In this document: in pieces, positions 36,525 to 45,173 of the stretch
Numbering within the stretch: the stretch's first letter is position 1
Layout: every line of letters begins with the position of its first letter
From: Devosia sp.
GTDB taxonomy: Bacteria; Pseudomonadota; Alphaproteobacteria; Rhizobiales; Devosiaceae
Length of the DNA stretch: 64,000 nucleotides
Reading direction: 5' to 3'
Assembly: GCF_025809055.1 (NCBI RefSeq)
Contig: NZ_CP075529.1
Span: forward strand, 3,513,891-3,577,890
The notes under the pieces: model-generated
What the model was told of the DNA's origin: nothing
The model's database searches: none
The model's input: the letters and a program-made list of their open reading frames with translations, nothing else
Position numbers and translations under genes: made by a program

Positions 36525-38969
36525 TCACTCCGCTGCCACCGGAAGCCCGAATTCGGCCATGGCGGCGAATTCGTGGGCGTCCTTGCCGTTGACGCGCTCT
36601 TCCCAGGGATCGACCTGGGCGAACTGCTGGGAATAGACGAAGCGGTCGTAGTACTGACGGCGCTTGGCCAGGTCATCGACCACGGCGGCCTTGATGCTGT
36701 CATTGCCGACGCGCTTGGCCCATTTGTAGATGCGTTCGAGATAATGCCCCTGCTCGCGATAGAGCTGGGTCAGCGCCACGATGATCTCGAGGGCTTCGTC
36801 TTCGCTATCGGCATGGCAGAGCAGTTCGGTGCCCTTGATGTCGAGACCGGCGGCACCGGCGAAGTGGATGTCGTAGCCCGAATCCACGCAGATCACGCCG
36901 ATATCCTTGCAGGTGGCCTCGGCGCAGTTACGCGGACAACCCGAGACGGCCAGCTTGAGCTTGGCCGGGGTCCAGGCGCCCCACATGAACTTTTCGATGC
37001 GCACGCCCAGGCCCGTCGAATCCTGGGTGCCGAAACGGCACCAGTCGGAGCCGACGCAGGTCTTGACCGTGCGCAGCCCCTTGGCATAGGCGGCGCCCGA
37101 AACCATGCCGGCGGCGTTGAGATCAGCCCAGACGCCGGGAAGGTCTTCCTTTTTGACGCCGAGCAGGTCGATGCGCTGGCCGCCCGTGACCTTGACCGTG
37201 GGGATGGCAAACTTGTCGGCCACATCGGCAATGGCGCGCAATTCCTTGGGATTGGTGATGCCACCCCACATGCGCGGCACGACCGAATAGGTGCCGTCCT
37301 TCTGGATATTGGCGTGGACACGCTCGTTGATGAAGCGCGACTGGCCGTCATCCTCGTATTCGCCGGGCCAATCGGCGACGAGGTAATAGTTCAGCGCCGG
37401 GCGGCACTTGGCGCAGCCGCAGGAGGTCTTCCACTCAAGCTCCTGCATCACTTCGGGGATGGACTTGAGGCCCTTGGCGACGATCAGCCGGCGCACGTCG
37501 CCATGGCTGTATTCGGTGCAGGGGCACATGGGTTTGACGGCAGCCGGATTGTAGCTGTCGCCCAGGGTGATCCCCATGAGCTTTTCGACCAGATGCGTGC
37601 AGGAGCCGCAGGAGGCCGAGGCCTTGGTGTGAGCGCGCACACCATCAAGATCGGTCAGGCCTTTGGAGACGATCGCGCCGGTGATCGCTCCCTTGCAGAC
37701 GCCGTTGCAGCCACAGATTTCTGCATCATCCGGCAAGGCTGCAACGGCCGCCATAGGGTCCAGTTGGGCACCCCCCTGATAGGCCTGGCCAAAAATAAGG
37801 GTGTCGCGCATTTCGCGCGTGTCGGTGCCCTTGCGGATCATGTCGAAGAACCACGGGCCATCACCGGTTTCGCCGTAGAGTACGGCGCCGATCACCTTGT
37901 CCTGCTTGAGCACCAGGCGCTTGTAAACGCCCGAAGTGGCGTCGCGCAGCACGATCTCCTCGCGATCCTCGGCATCGGCGAAATCGCCGGCCGAATAGAC
38001 CGAGACGCCGGTTACCTTGAGCTGGGTCGCGGTCTGTACCGGGCGGAAGGCCGCGTCGGTCTTGGCCAGGGTCTTGGCCAGAACCTTGGCCTGATCGTAG
38101 AGCGGGGCGACGAGGCCATAGACGATCTTTTCGTGCTCGACGCATTCGCCCAGCGCGAAAATGTCGGGGTCGGAGGTGACCATCTGGTCGTTGACGACGA
38201 TACCGCGTTCGACATGGATGCCGGCATCGGTTGCGATGCGGGTCTCCGGGCGGATGCCGGCGGCCATGATGACGATATCGGCGCCATAGGTGGTGCCATC
38301 GTCCAGGGCCACGGCCTCGACGCTGTTCTGGCCGAGGATGGCCTTGGTCTGGGCCTTGCAGTGCACCTTGATGCCGCGCGCTTCGAGGTCGCGTTGCAGC
38401 AGATAGCCGGCCGCCGGATCGAGCTGGCGATCCATGACATGGCCCATCAGATGCAGCACGACCACTTCCATGCCGCGCAGGCGGAGCGCCGCGGCGGCCT
38501 CAAGCCCAAGCAGGCCGCCACCGATGACCACCGCCTTGGCATTGGGGCGCCGGGACGCCTCGACCATGCGGTTGACGTCATCAAGGTCGCGGAAGGCCAT
38601 GACGCCGGGCAGGTCCTTGCCGGGCAGGGGAATGATGAAGGGGGCCGAACCGGTAGCGATGATCAGCTTGTCGTATGGGGTTTCGCCATTCTTGGAGACC
38701 ACCACCTTGCGCTGGCGGTCGATGGCCGTGACCGTCTCGCCGAACCTGGTATGAATCCCGTGGGTTTCATACCAGGCCGTGTCGTGGGTCACGATCTGCT
38801 CGTATTCCTTCTCGCCGCCCAGGACGGGGGAGAGCATGAGGCGGTTGTAATTGCCTCGCGGCTCGGCGCCGAAAAGCGTGATGTCGAACCGGCCAGGGGC
38901 TTCTTCGAAGATGTGCTCCAGCGCGCGGCCAGAGGCCATGCCGGCACCAACGACGACCAGTTTTTCCAT
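36525..38969 (-). CDS. nirB: Assimilatory nitrite reductase large subunit (NADH)
   Basis: An 814-residue cytoplasmic enzyme reducing nitrite to ammonium with NADH. Domains in order: FAD/NAD oxidoreductase (VVVGAGMASGRALEHI, VIGGGLLGLEAAAALRLRGMEVVV), BFD-like [2Fe-2S] segments (CGCNGVCKGAITGAI, SCGSCTHLVEKLM, CGCAKCRPALNYYLV), then the siroheme/[4Fe-4S] domain with CVGSDWCRFGTQDS and SGCPRNCAEATC. ATG 38969 has AAGGAG nine bases upstream; the long open frame beyond it lies over narK and is not coding. CysG in the same operon supplies its siroheme. Confidence 0.96.
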   Translation of the reverse strand: MEKLVVVGAGMASGRALEHIFEEAPGRFDITLFGAEPRGNYNRLMLSPVLGGEKEYEQIVTHDTAWYETHGIHTRFGETVTAIDRQRKVVVSKNGETPYDKLIIATGSAPFIIPLPGKDLPGVMAFRDLDDVNRMVEASRRPNAKAVVIGGGLLGLEAAAALRLRGMEVVVLHLMGHVMDRQLDPAAGYLLQRDLEARGIKVHCKAQTKAILGQNSVEAVALDDGTTYGADIVIMAAGIRPETRIATDAGIHVERGIVVNDQMVTSDPDIFALGECVEHEKIVYGLVAPLYDQAKVLAKTLAKTDAAFRPVQTATQLKVTGVSVYSAGDFADAEDREEIVLRDATSGVYKRLVLKQDKVIGAVLYGETGDGPWFFDMIRKGTDTREMRDTLIFGQAYQGGAQLDPMAAVAALPDDAEICGCNGVCKGAITGAIVSKGLTDLDGVRAHTKASASCGSCTHLVEKLMGITLGDSYNPAAVKPMCPCTEYSHGDVRRLIVAKGLKSIPEVMQELEWKTSCGCAKCRPALNYYLVADWPGEYEDDGQSRFINERVHANIQKDGTYSVVPRMWGGITNPKELRAIADVADKFAIPTVKVTGGQRIDLLGVKKEDLPGVWADLNAAGMVSGAAYAKGLRTVKTCVGSDWCRFGTQDSTGLGVRIEKFMWGAWTPAKLKLAVSGCPRNCAEATCKDIGVICVDSGYDIHFAGAAGLDIKGTELLCHADSEDEALEIIVALTQLYREQGHYLERIYKWAKRVGNDSIKAAVVDDLAKRRQYYDRFVYSQQFAQVDPWEERVNGKDAHEFAAMAEFGLPVAAE

Positions 38970-38992
38970 TGCGTGGTACTCCTTGGAAAGGG

Positions 38993-40267
38993 TCATGCCG
39001 GCTGCGCAACGAGCTGACGCTCGCGGCGGCGGACGGCGGAGTGCATCAATCCCAGCGATACGAGGATCAGGACGAGAAGCGCGGCAAAGCAGCTGGTCCA
39101 GATGCCGGTGAGATCGTTGAGAAAACCGAACAGAAGCGGCAGGACGAAGCCGCCCAGCCCGCCGATCATGCCGACGAGCCCGCCCACCGCGCCGACATTG
39201 TCGGGGTAGTAGGCCGGGATGTGCTTGAAGACGGCGGCCTTGCCCAGGCTCATAAAGAAGCCGAGCACGAAGACCAGGCCAATGAAAGCCCAGGGCGCCA
39301 ACTCGAAATGGAAGCGCACGGGTCCGTGGATGCCGTCGACGACATAGTCGGCGGTGGGCAGGGACAGCAGCAGGGCGCAGAAGGCCGAGACGCCAAATGT
39401 CCAGTAAAGCACGGTCCGGGCCCCGACCTTGTCGGAGAGCGTACCGCCATAGGCCCGGAAAATGCTGGCCGGGATGGAGTAGGCGGCCGCCACGATGCCG
39501 GCGGTGGCGATGTCGAAGCCATAGACGCCGATCAGGTAGCGCGGCAGCCACAGGGTGAGGGCCACGAAGGCGCCGAAGGCGAAGAAGTAATAGAGCGCGA
39601 AACGCCAGACCTGAGCATTGCGCAGGGGGGCAAACTCGGCGGCGAGGCTGCGCTGGGGCTGACCGCTCTGGCGGCGCTGCACCGTGACCGGATCGTCCTC
39701 GGTGCCGAACCAGAAAATCGCGGCCATGACGACGAGGGCGGCGGCCCAGACCAGCGCCACCGACTGCCAGCCCCAGGCCAGCATGACGAAGGGCGCGAGG
39801 AATTTGGTGACGGCGGCCCCGACATTGCCGACCCCGAAGATGCCCAGGGCCGTGCCCTGCTTGCCGGCCGGATAGAAGCGGGACACATAGGCGACGCCGA
39901 CGGCGAAGGAGCCGCCCGCCAGGCCAACGCCCAGCGCGGCCAGGAGCAATTGCTCATAGGTCTGGGCGAAGGCCAGAAGGGCCGTGGCCACGGCGGCGGC
40001 CAGCATGGTCAGCGTATAGACAAGGCGCCCGCCCCGCCGGTCGGTCCAGATACCCAGGACGATCCGCACCAGTGAACCGGTGAGCACCGGCGTGCCGATG
40101 AGGAGGCCGAACTGCGTCTCGGTCAGCCCGAGCTGATCCTTCAGCGCCACGCCGATGATGGAAAAGATGGTCCAGACGGCAAAGCAGACGGTGAAGGCGA
40201 TGGTGGACAGGCCAAGCGCCCGCGTCGGGTTCGGGGTGCTGCCGGTGGATATCGTGTCTTGGGCCAT
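38993..40267 (-). CDS. narK: Nitrate/nitrite MFS transporter (NarK/NasA type)
   Basis: A 424-residue major-facilitator transporter with about 12 spans, of the nitrate/nitrite porter family. Visible features: GLLIGTPVLTGSLVRIVLGIWTDRRGGR between spans 2 and 3, the nitrate-signature glycine-rich segments GLAGGSFAVGVAYVSRFYPAGKQGTALGIFGVGNVGAA and GAVGGLVGMIGGLGGFVLPLLFG. ATG 40267 (MAQDTISTG) is chosen because the ANTAR leader and its terminator lie immediately upstream. It is the second nitrate uptake system of the locus and heads the narK-nirB-nirD-nasA-cysG operon. Confidence 0.93.
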   Translation of the reverse strand: MAQDTISTGSTPNPTRALGLSTIAFTVCFAVWTIFSIIGVALKDQLGLTETQFGLLIGTPVLTGSLVRIVLGIWTDRRGGRLVYTLTMLAAAVATALLAFAQTYEQLLLAALGVGLAGGSFAVGVAYVSRFYPAGKQGTALGIFGVGNVGAAVTKFLAPFVMLAWGWQSVALVWAAALVVMAAIFWFGTEDDPVTVQRRQSGQPQRSLAAEFAPLRNAQVWRFALYYFFAFGAFVALTLWLPRYLIGVYGFDIATAGIVAAAYSIPASIFRAYGGTLSDKVGARTVLYWTFGVSAFCALLLSLPTADYVVDGIHGPVRFHFELAPWAFIGLVFVLGFFMSLGKAAVFKHIPAYYPDNVGAVGGLVGMIGGLGGFVLPLLFGFLNDLTGIWTSCFAALLVLILVSLGLMHSAVRRRERQLVAQPA

Positions 40268-40295
40268 CGGATGGGGCTCCGCGTGATCTTGAAAC

Positions 40296-40353
40296 AAAAA
40301 AGACTGCCAACCGACACGCCATCGGCCCATGGGGCGATGTGAGCAGTTGGCAG
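40296..40353 (-). terminator. Leader terminator upstream of narK (target of antitermination)
   Basis: Minus strand: GCTGCCAAC and its partner GTTGGCAG form a long-range stem with an internal GC-rich loop, followed by TCTTTTTT, about 29 bases before the narK ATG. It should stop transcription unless NasT binds the leader hairpins. Confidence 0.85.
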
Positions 40354-40364
40354 CCTTGCCTTGT

Positions 40365-40416
40365 GACGCCCGGCTTTGGACGTCGATGGTCTGGAGCGTC
40401 TTGGGAGGAGCTCTCG
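40365..40416 (-). promoter_or_regulatory. ANTAR (NasT) target hairpins in the narK leader
   Basis: Minus strand, from about the predicted transcription start: P1 (40394-40413) pairs GAGC with GCTC around a conserved block; P2 (40365-40384) is a 7-bp stem GACGTCC/GGGCGTC closing the hexaloop AAAGCC, which has the A1 and G4 diagnostic of ANTAR targets. A terminator follows. Confidence 0.85.
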
Positions 40417-40426
40417 CAAATATCAT

Positions 40427-40442
40427 TGCAGGAAGCGTGCCA
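40427..40442 (-). promoter_or_regulatory. Sigma-54 promoter of narK-nirBD-nasA-cysG
   Basis: TGGCACGCTTCCTGCA on the minus strand: -24 GG and -12 GC with the exact 10-base spacing. It is identical to the element upstream of nrtA. About 160 bases further upstream, to the nrtC end at 40607, carry no gene and presumably enhancer sites. Confidence 0.88.
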
Positions 40443-40606
40443 AACGCGGGCCGTCACCGTTTATTGTTTTATTCCAGAGTGTTACTGATCATCGTCGTCT
40501 GGGAGCGCCGGCCTGTTCAGGGGTTTCAAGGCCCAACAGGTCGGCATATTGCCTATTTTTTGATCATTTGACCAAAGTCGACTGCAAAAGCCTATAAATA
40601 GTGCAA

Positions 40607-41398
40607 TCAGGCGGCTTCGACGAAGCGATGGCGCTCATAGAGGAATTTGAGCACCGCCTCACGACACTTGAGATAGGTCCGGTCCGAAGCGAGTTCGAGC
40701 CGGTTGCGGGGCCGTTCGAGCGGCACATCGAGGATTTCGCCGATGGTGGCGGCCGGACCATTGGTCATCATCACGATGCGATCGGACAGCAGCACGGCCT
40801 CGTCCACGTCATGGGTAATCATGATCATGGTATTGCCCAGCCGCTGGTGGATCTCCATCATCTGATCCTGCAGATGGGCGCGGGTCAGGGCGTCGAGGGC
40901 GCCGAAGGGTTCGTCCAGCAGCAAAATCTTGGGTTCCATGGCCAGGGCCCGGGCAATGCCGACGCGCTGCTTCATGCCGCCCGAAATCTCGGTGGGGCGC
41001 TTGTCCTTGGCATGGGCCATCTGCACGAGGTTCAGATTGTCCATGATCCACTCATGGCGCTCGGCCGCACTCTTGGTGCGCCCGAAGACCTTGGCGACCG
41101 CCAGGTTGACGTTTTCATAGACGGTGAGCCAGGGCAGCAGCGAATGGTTCTGGAACACCACGGCGCGATCGGGGCCGGGGGTGGTGACCTCGGCATTTTC
41201 GAGAATGATGCCGCCGGTCGTCACTTCGGTCAGCCCGGCGACCAGATTGAGCAAAGTTGACTTGCCGCAACCGGAGTGACCGATGATCGAGACATATTCG
41301 CCCCGCTCGATATTGACGCTGATGTCGCGCAGGACCTCGGTGGTGGCGGTGCCGCGGGTAAAGGTCTTGCCGACGGCGGAAATCTGCAGATAGCTCAT
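40607..41398 (-). CDS. nrtC: Nitrate ABC transporter ATP-binding protein
   Basis: A 263-residue ATPase of the nitrate/sulfonate/taurine importer family. Walker A GHSGCGKSTLL, signature EISGGMKQRVGIARAL, Walker B ILLLDEPFGALD and the H-loop MITHDVDEAV are intact. It lacks the extra solute-binding domain of cyanobacterial NrtC and so corresponds in length to NrtD; naming differs between organisms. It is the last gene of nrtABC and overlaps nothing; the narK promoter begins about 165 bases downstream. Confidence 0.9.
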   Translation of the reverse strand: MSYLQISAVGKTFTRGTATTEVLRDISVNIERGEYVSIIGHSGCGKSTLLNLVAGLTEVTTGGIILENAEVTTPGPDRAVVFQNHSLLPWLTVYENVNLAVAKVFGRTKSAAERHEWIMDNLNLVQMAHAKDKRPTEISGGMKQRVGIARALAMEPKILLLDEPFGALDALTRAHLQDQMMEIHQRLGNTMIMITHDVDEAVLLSDRIVMMTNGPAATIGEILDVPLERPRNRLELASDRTYLKCREAVLKFLYERHRFVEAA

Positions 41399-41409
41399 GG
41401 TGCTGATCC

Positions 41410-42303
41410 CTAGTTTGCGCTGGTGCCGCGCGTGACGATGGACCCGACAAGCGCCACGAGGCGGTCGAGGATGAAGCCGACGACGCCGATATAGACGAGG
41501 GCGACGATGATGTCGGTGAGGCGGGAGCTGTTCCAGGCATCCCAGATGAAGAAGCCGATGCCGACGCCGCCGGTCAGCATTTCGGCGGCGACGATGGCCA
41601 GCCAGGAGAGGCCCACCCCGATCCTCAGGCCCGAGAAGATATAGGGCGCTGCGGCCGGCACCATGATCCGGGTGAAGAATTCCAGCTGGTTGAGGCGCAG
41701 AACCCGCGCCACATTGCGATAGTCCTGCGGAATATTGCGCACGCCCACAGCCGTGTTGATGATCACCGGCCAGATGGCGGTGATGAAGATGACGAAGATG
41801 GCCGAGGGTCCGCTATCCATGAAGGCGGCCAGCGAAATGGGCAGCCAGGCCAGCGGCGGCACGGTGCGCAAAATCTGGAAGATCGGATCGAGCCCCCGCA
41901 TCATCCAGATCGACTGCCCGACCAGAGCGCCGAGCACCACCCCGACCACGGCGGCGAAGCCGAAGCCGATGGCGACGCGCTGCAGCGAGGTCAAGACGCG
42001 CAAGCCCAGCCCGATATCCTGGCTGCCATACACAAAGAACGGGTCCACGATGAGATCGTAGCTGTCCGTCCAGACCTGGCTGGGCGGGGGCAGCGACGAG
42101 CCGGGCTGGGAGAAGATCACCTGCCAGACGGCCAGGATGATGGCGAGAACCACCAGGGGCGGCACGATGGTCTTGGCCATCGCTGCGCCCAGGGCGGCAA
42201 AGTCGATACGGCGGGGTGTTTTCGGCATGGCCGTTACACTGGCGGATTTGCCCTTGAAGGGCAGGGTGGTGACATTGCTGTCTTGAGTGGCGGGCAGGGT
42301 CAT
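41410..42303 (-). CDS. nrtB: Nitrate ABC transporter permease
   Basis: A 297-residue inner-membrane permease with about six to seven spans and the BPD_transp_1 EAA-type loop (SLAAFMDSGPSAIFVIFITAIWPV; DYRNVARVLRLNQLEFFTRIMVPAAAPYIFSGLRIG). A polar N-terminal extension of about 35 residues precedes the first span. It forms the nitrate channel with NrtA and the ATPase. 12 bases separate it from nrtC. Confidence 0.92.
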   Translation of the reverse strand: MTLPATQDSNVTTLPFKGKSASVTAMPKTPRRIDFAALGAAMAKTIVPPLVVLAIILAVWQVIFSQPGSSLPPPSQVWTDSYDLIVDPFFVYGSQDIGLGLRVLTSLQRVAIGFGFAAVVGVVLGALVGQSIWMMRGLDPIFQILRTVPPLAWLPISLAAFMDSGPSAIFVIFITAIWPVIINTAVGVRNIPQDYRNVARVLRLNQLEFFTRIMVPAAAPYIFSGLRIGVGLSWLAIVAAEMLTGGVGIGFFIWDAWNSSRLTDIIVALVYIGVVGFILDRLVALVGSIVTRGTSAN

Positions 42304-42329
42304 GGGGCGCTCCCGTATGGAGGTTGACG

Positions 42330-43622
42330 TCAGGCCAGGGTCTTGATGTCGAGGCTGTCGAGATAGGCCTGCGGATCGGCCGGATCGAAGGTCTTGCCGT
42401 CGAAGAAGGTTTCGATGCCGCGGCTGTCGCCCGAGGGCAGGTCGGCGAGACCGAGCTCGGTCGCGGCCTCGAGCCAGAGATCGGACCGGTTGGTCTTGTC
42501 AATCAGCGCCTTGACGTCGGTATCGGCCGGGAAATAGCCCCAGCGGATGTTTTCGGTCATGAACCAGGTGTCGAGGCTCTTCCACGGGTAGGAGGTTTCA
42601 CCCTTCTCGCCCCAGAACTTCATGTAGAGATCGGTGCCGGTCTCGACGCGGCCATTGCCGTAATTGATGTCGCCTTTGATGCGGCCGATGATGTCGGCGA
42701 CCGGGACATTGTACCACTGGCGGCGGCCGATGATCTCGGCCATCTCCTGCTTGTTGTCCATGCTGTCGCACCACTGCTGGGCTTCCATCACCGCCATCAT
42801 GATGGCCTTGGTGGCGATCGGATTGTCATCGACCCAATCGGCGCGCATGCCCAGGACCTTTTCGGGGTGGCGCGACCAGACCTCGCCGGTCGTGGCGGCG
42901 GTGAAGCCGATGCCCTGGTTGACCAACTGCTCGTTCCAGGGCTCGCCAACGCAGAAGCAGTCCATGGTGCCGACCTTCATATTGGCCACCATCTGCGGCG
43001 GCGGCACGACGATGACGCTGACGTCCTCATTGGGGACGATGCCGCCAGCGGCCAGCCAGTAGCGCAGCCACAGATCGTGGGTGCCGCCGGGGAAGGTCAT
43101 GGCAGCGGACGGCTCCTTGCCCTCGGCCCTGGCCTTTGCGAAGGCCTCCTTGAGGGGGCTCGAATCGAGGCCGACGCCGAGATCGGCATAGCTCTGGGCA
43201 ACGGAGAGGCCCTGGCAGTCCTCGTTGAGGCCCAGCAGGTTGTACATGGGCAGGGGCTGGTTGTTCTGGGTGACGGTGCCGGCGGTGTAGAGATGGACCT
43301 TGGGCCGCAGGATGTGGCCGCCATCAATGCCGCCATTGGCCGAGCCAAGCGCCATGTTGTCGCGCGTGGCGCCCCAACTGGCCTGCTTCTCGATGGCCAT
43401 GTCCGGCACGCCATGCTTTTCGAATATGCCCTTCTCCTTGGCGATGATCAGGGGGGCGGAGTCAGTGAGGGCGATATAACCGAGCTTGGTGCCCGTCACC
43501 TCGGGACCGGCGCCCTGTGCAAAGGCTCCGCCGGGGAACAGGGTCTTGGCGGCCAGCAGGGTGGCGGCGGTCGCCGAAGCGCCTTTGAGGAAAGACCGGC
43601 GGGTAGTTGTCGTCGAAGTCAT
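42330..43622 (-). CDS. nrtA: Nitrate ABC transporter substrate-binding protein (Tat-exported)
   Basis: A 430-residue periplasmic nitrate-binding protein of the NrtA/CmpA family. The N-terminus has a twin-arginine signal (TTTTRRSFLKGASATAATLL), so it is exported folded. The mature part shows LGYIALTDSAPLIIAKEKGIFEKHG, FPGGTHDLWLRYWLAAGG and GMRADWVDDNPIATKAIMMAV. ATG 43622 is chosen; an earlier in-frame codon would fall in the leader terminator. It is paralogous to NasS, which lacks an export signal. Confidence 0.94.
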   Translation of the reverse strand: MTSTTTTRRSFLKGASATAATLLAAKTLFPGGAFAQGAGPEVTGTKLGYIALTDSAPLIIAKEKGIFEKHGVPDMAIEKQASWGATRDNMALGSANGGIDGGHILRPKVHLYTAGTVTQNNQPLPMYNLLGLNEDCQGLSVAQSYADLGVGLDSSPLKEAFAKARAEGKEPSAAMTFPGGTHDLWLRYWLAAGGIVPNEDVSVIVVPPPQMVANMKVGTMDCFCVGEPWNEQLVNQGIGFTAATTGEVWSRHPEKVLGMRADWVDDNPIATKAIMMAVMEAQQWCDSMDNKQEMAEIIGRRQWYNVPVADIIGRIKGDINYGNGRVETGTDLYMKFWGEKGETSYPWKSLDTWFMTENIRWGYFPADTDVKALIDKTNRSDLWLEAATELGLADLPSGDSRGIETFFDGKTFDPADPQAYLDSLDIKTLA

Positions 43623-43650
43623 CGCATTCTCCGTTGCACCGAGCGAAAAC

Positions 43651-43704
43651 AAAAAAGCTGCCAACGGGACGCGCCGGGTTCAGCCGGTCGGACCTGTTGG
43701 CAGC
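43651..43704 (-). terminator. Leader terminator upstream of nrtA (target of antitermination)
   Basis: Minus strand: GCTGCCAAC pairs with GTTGGCAGC around a GC-rich loop and is followed by TTTTTT, about 28 bases before the nrtA ATG. Same architecture as in the narK leader. Confidence 0.87.
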
Positions 43705-43714
43705 CTTGCCTTTG

Positions 43715-43768
43715 GACGCCCAGCATTGGACGTCGACTGTGAAGAGCGTCTTGGGAGGAGCCCTTTCG
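43715..43768 (-). promoter_or_regulatory. ANTAR (NasT) target hairpins in the nrtA leader
   Basis: P1 (43742-43765) pairs AAGGGC with GCTCTT around the block shared with the narK leader. P2 (43715-43734) is GACGTCC/GGGCGTC with hexaloop AATGCT, again A at position 1 and G at position 4. The second P1 base pair is G-T here but A-T in narK, so pairing is kept. Confidence 0.87.
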
Positions 43769-43778
43769 CAAAAGACAT

Positions 43779-43794
43779 TGCAGGAAGCGTGCCA
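43779..43794 (-). promoter_or_regulatory. Sigma-54 promoter of nrtABC
   Basis: TGGCACGCTTCCTGCA on the minus strand, GG-N10-GC spacing, 11 bases ahead of the predicted leader start. NtrC control under nitrogen limitation is the likely reading. Confidence 0.88.
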
Positions 43795-43949
43795 AATGCG
43801 ATGGCGAGGCGATTATTGTTATATGTCAGGGGTTTGTGGCGCGTTAGTCCGGCGCATGGGTGAAGCTATTTTGCGCCATTTTCGACCAACGAGGCGGCAG
43901 ATTGGTCAGAAAGTATGCAAAACTCACGAATGCCTAGATTGTAGGCAGA

Positions 43950-45164
43950 TTACGCCTGATCCGGCTTTTGGCTGGCAATATAGGCATCGAGCGCATCCGG
44001 ATCGAAGATGGAGCCGTCAAAGAAGCGGTTGGGTCCGAGCACGATCTCGCCATTCCGGGCGGGGGTGGCATGGCGGGCGGCGTGGTCGCCGTCCTTGCGA
44101 TAATCGGCATCCGGATAGGCAACGCCAAGCGGGTCGAGCGCGGCGCGATAAAGGTCCGGGCGGAAGGTGGCGGCGGCGATGGCCGCCTGATCGGAGCTGG
44201 CCGGCAATTCGCCCCAGCGCACCATCTGGCTGTAATACCAGAGGGCATGGCTCTTCCACGGGAAGTTCGCCGCGCCATCATGCGGGATGAAGAAATCCGG
44301 GATGGTGATGCGCTGCACCCCGCCGTCGATCTCACCGGTCAGGGCACGGGACACGATGTCGACCGGCAGGTTGAGATAGGGTGCGCGCGCCATGATCTCG
44401 GCCGCCGACATGCGGTTGGCCTGGTCCTGCAGCCAGAGCCCGGTCCGATAGATGGCGCGCACGATGGCCGACACCAGATCGGGATTGCGGCTGGCCCAAT
44501 CGGCCCGCATGCCGATGACCTTGTCCGGGCTCCACTGCCAGATCGAGGCCTTGGTGGTGGCAATGCGTGCCCCGTGCCGGACAATGCCAACGCTGTTCCA
44601 CGGTTCGCCGACGCAATAGCCGTCCAGACCTCCCGAGCCGAGGGCTTCGGGCAGGAGAGGTGGCGGCAGGACCACGATCTCGACATCGCGATCGGGGCGG
44701 ATGCCGCTCGCTGCAAGCCAGTAGCGCAATTCGTAATTGTGCGAGGAGGTCTGGTGGACGACGCCGAACCGCAGTTTGCGGCCTGTGGTGCGGACGACCT
44801 GCGCCAGGGCGCTTCCGGCCGGGCCGGCCGCGAGGTCGCCAGGTGCCCCGGCATCGGCCATGGCCGACCAGAGCGCGGCGCTGACGGTAATGGCATTATT
44901 GCCCAGGCCCGCCATGACGGGCGCGACCATGGGTGTCGCCAGGGGCGACAGGCCCAGGCTCGCGGCAATCGGCATGGGGGCCAGCATGAGGGCGATGTCG
45001 AAATGGCCGAGGGCCGCGCGGTCGCGGATATTGGCCCAGGACGTCTCACGATTGAGGGCGAGATCGAACCCCTCCTGTGCGGCAAAGCCCATTTCATGGG
45101 CCAGCACCAAAAGGACGCTATCGAGCAGGGGGAGGAAGCCGGCTGTGACAAGCGGACGGGACAT
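43950..45164 (-). CDS. nasS: Nitrate sensor NasS (NrtA-like, cytoplasmic)
   Basis: A 404-residue NrtA/CmpA-family protein without signal peptide, starting directly with the folded domain (MSRPLVTAGFLPLLDSVLLV). Shared family phrases with NrtA: SSHNYELRYWLAASGI, GMRADWASRNPDLVSAIV, WYYSQMVRWGELP. In known NasS/NasT systems NasS holds the ANTAR protein NasT inactive and releases it on binding nitrate or nitrite. It lies nine bases downstream of nasT on the same strand, the usual gene pair, and just upstream of nrtABC. Confidence 0.92.
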   Translation of the reverse strand: MSRPLVTAGFLPLLDSVLLVLAHEMGFAAQEGFDLALNRETSWANIRDRAALGHFDIALMLAPMPIAASLGLSPLATPMVAPVMAGLGNNAITVSAALWSAMADAGAPGDLAAGPAGSALAQVVRTTGRKLRFGVVHQTSSHNYELRYWLAASGIRPDRDVEIVVLPPPLLPEALGSGGLDGYCVGEPWNSVGIVRHGARIATTKASIWQWSPDKVIGMRADWASRNPDLVSAIVRAIYRTGLWLQDQANRMSAAEIMARAPYLNLPVDIVSRALTGEIDGGVQRITIPDFFIPHDGAANFPWKSHALWYYSQMVRWGELPASSDQAAIAAATFRPDLYRAALDPLGVAYPDADYRKDGDHAARHATPARNGEIVLGPNRFFDGSIFDPDALDAYIASQKPDQA

Positions 45165-45173
45165 GGCGATTTC

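Noticed and set aside
36573..39017. A plus-strand open frame of 814 codons opposite nirB
   Set aside because: Same cause; nirB has all siroheme and flavin motifs, and the opposite frame has none.
38970..39551. N-terminal extension of nirB by about 190 residues
   Set aside because: The added residues are arginine/proline-rich, lie over the 3' end of narK in another frame and match nothing; ATG 38969 has a good ribosome site and the family start.
40580..40604. NtrC-like half site TGCACTA with a facing TTTTGCA
   Set aside because: The two halves span 23 bases rather than the 17 of an NtrC site, so it was not listed as an enhancer, although the position would suit one.
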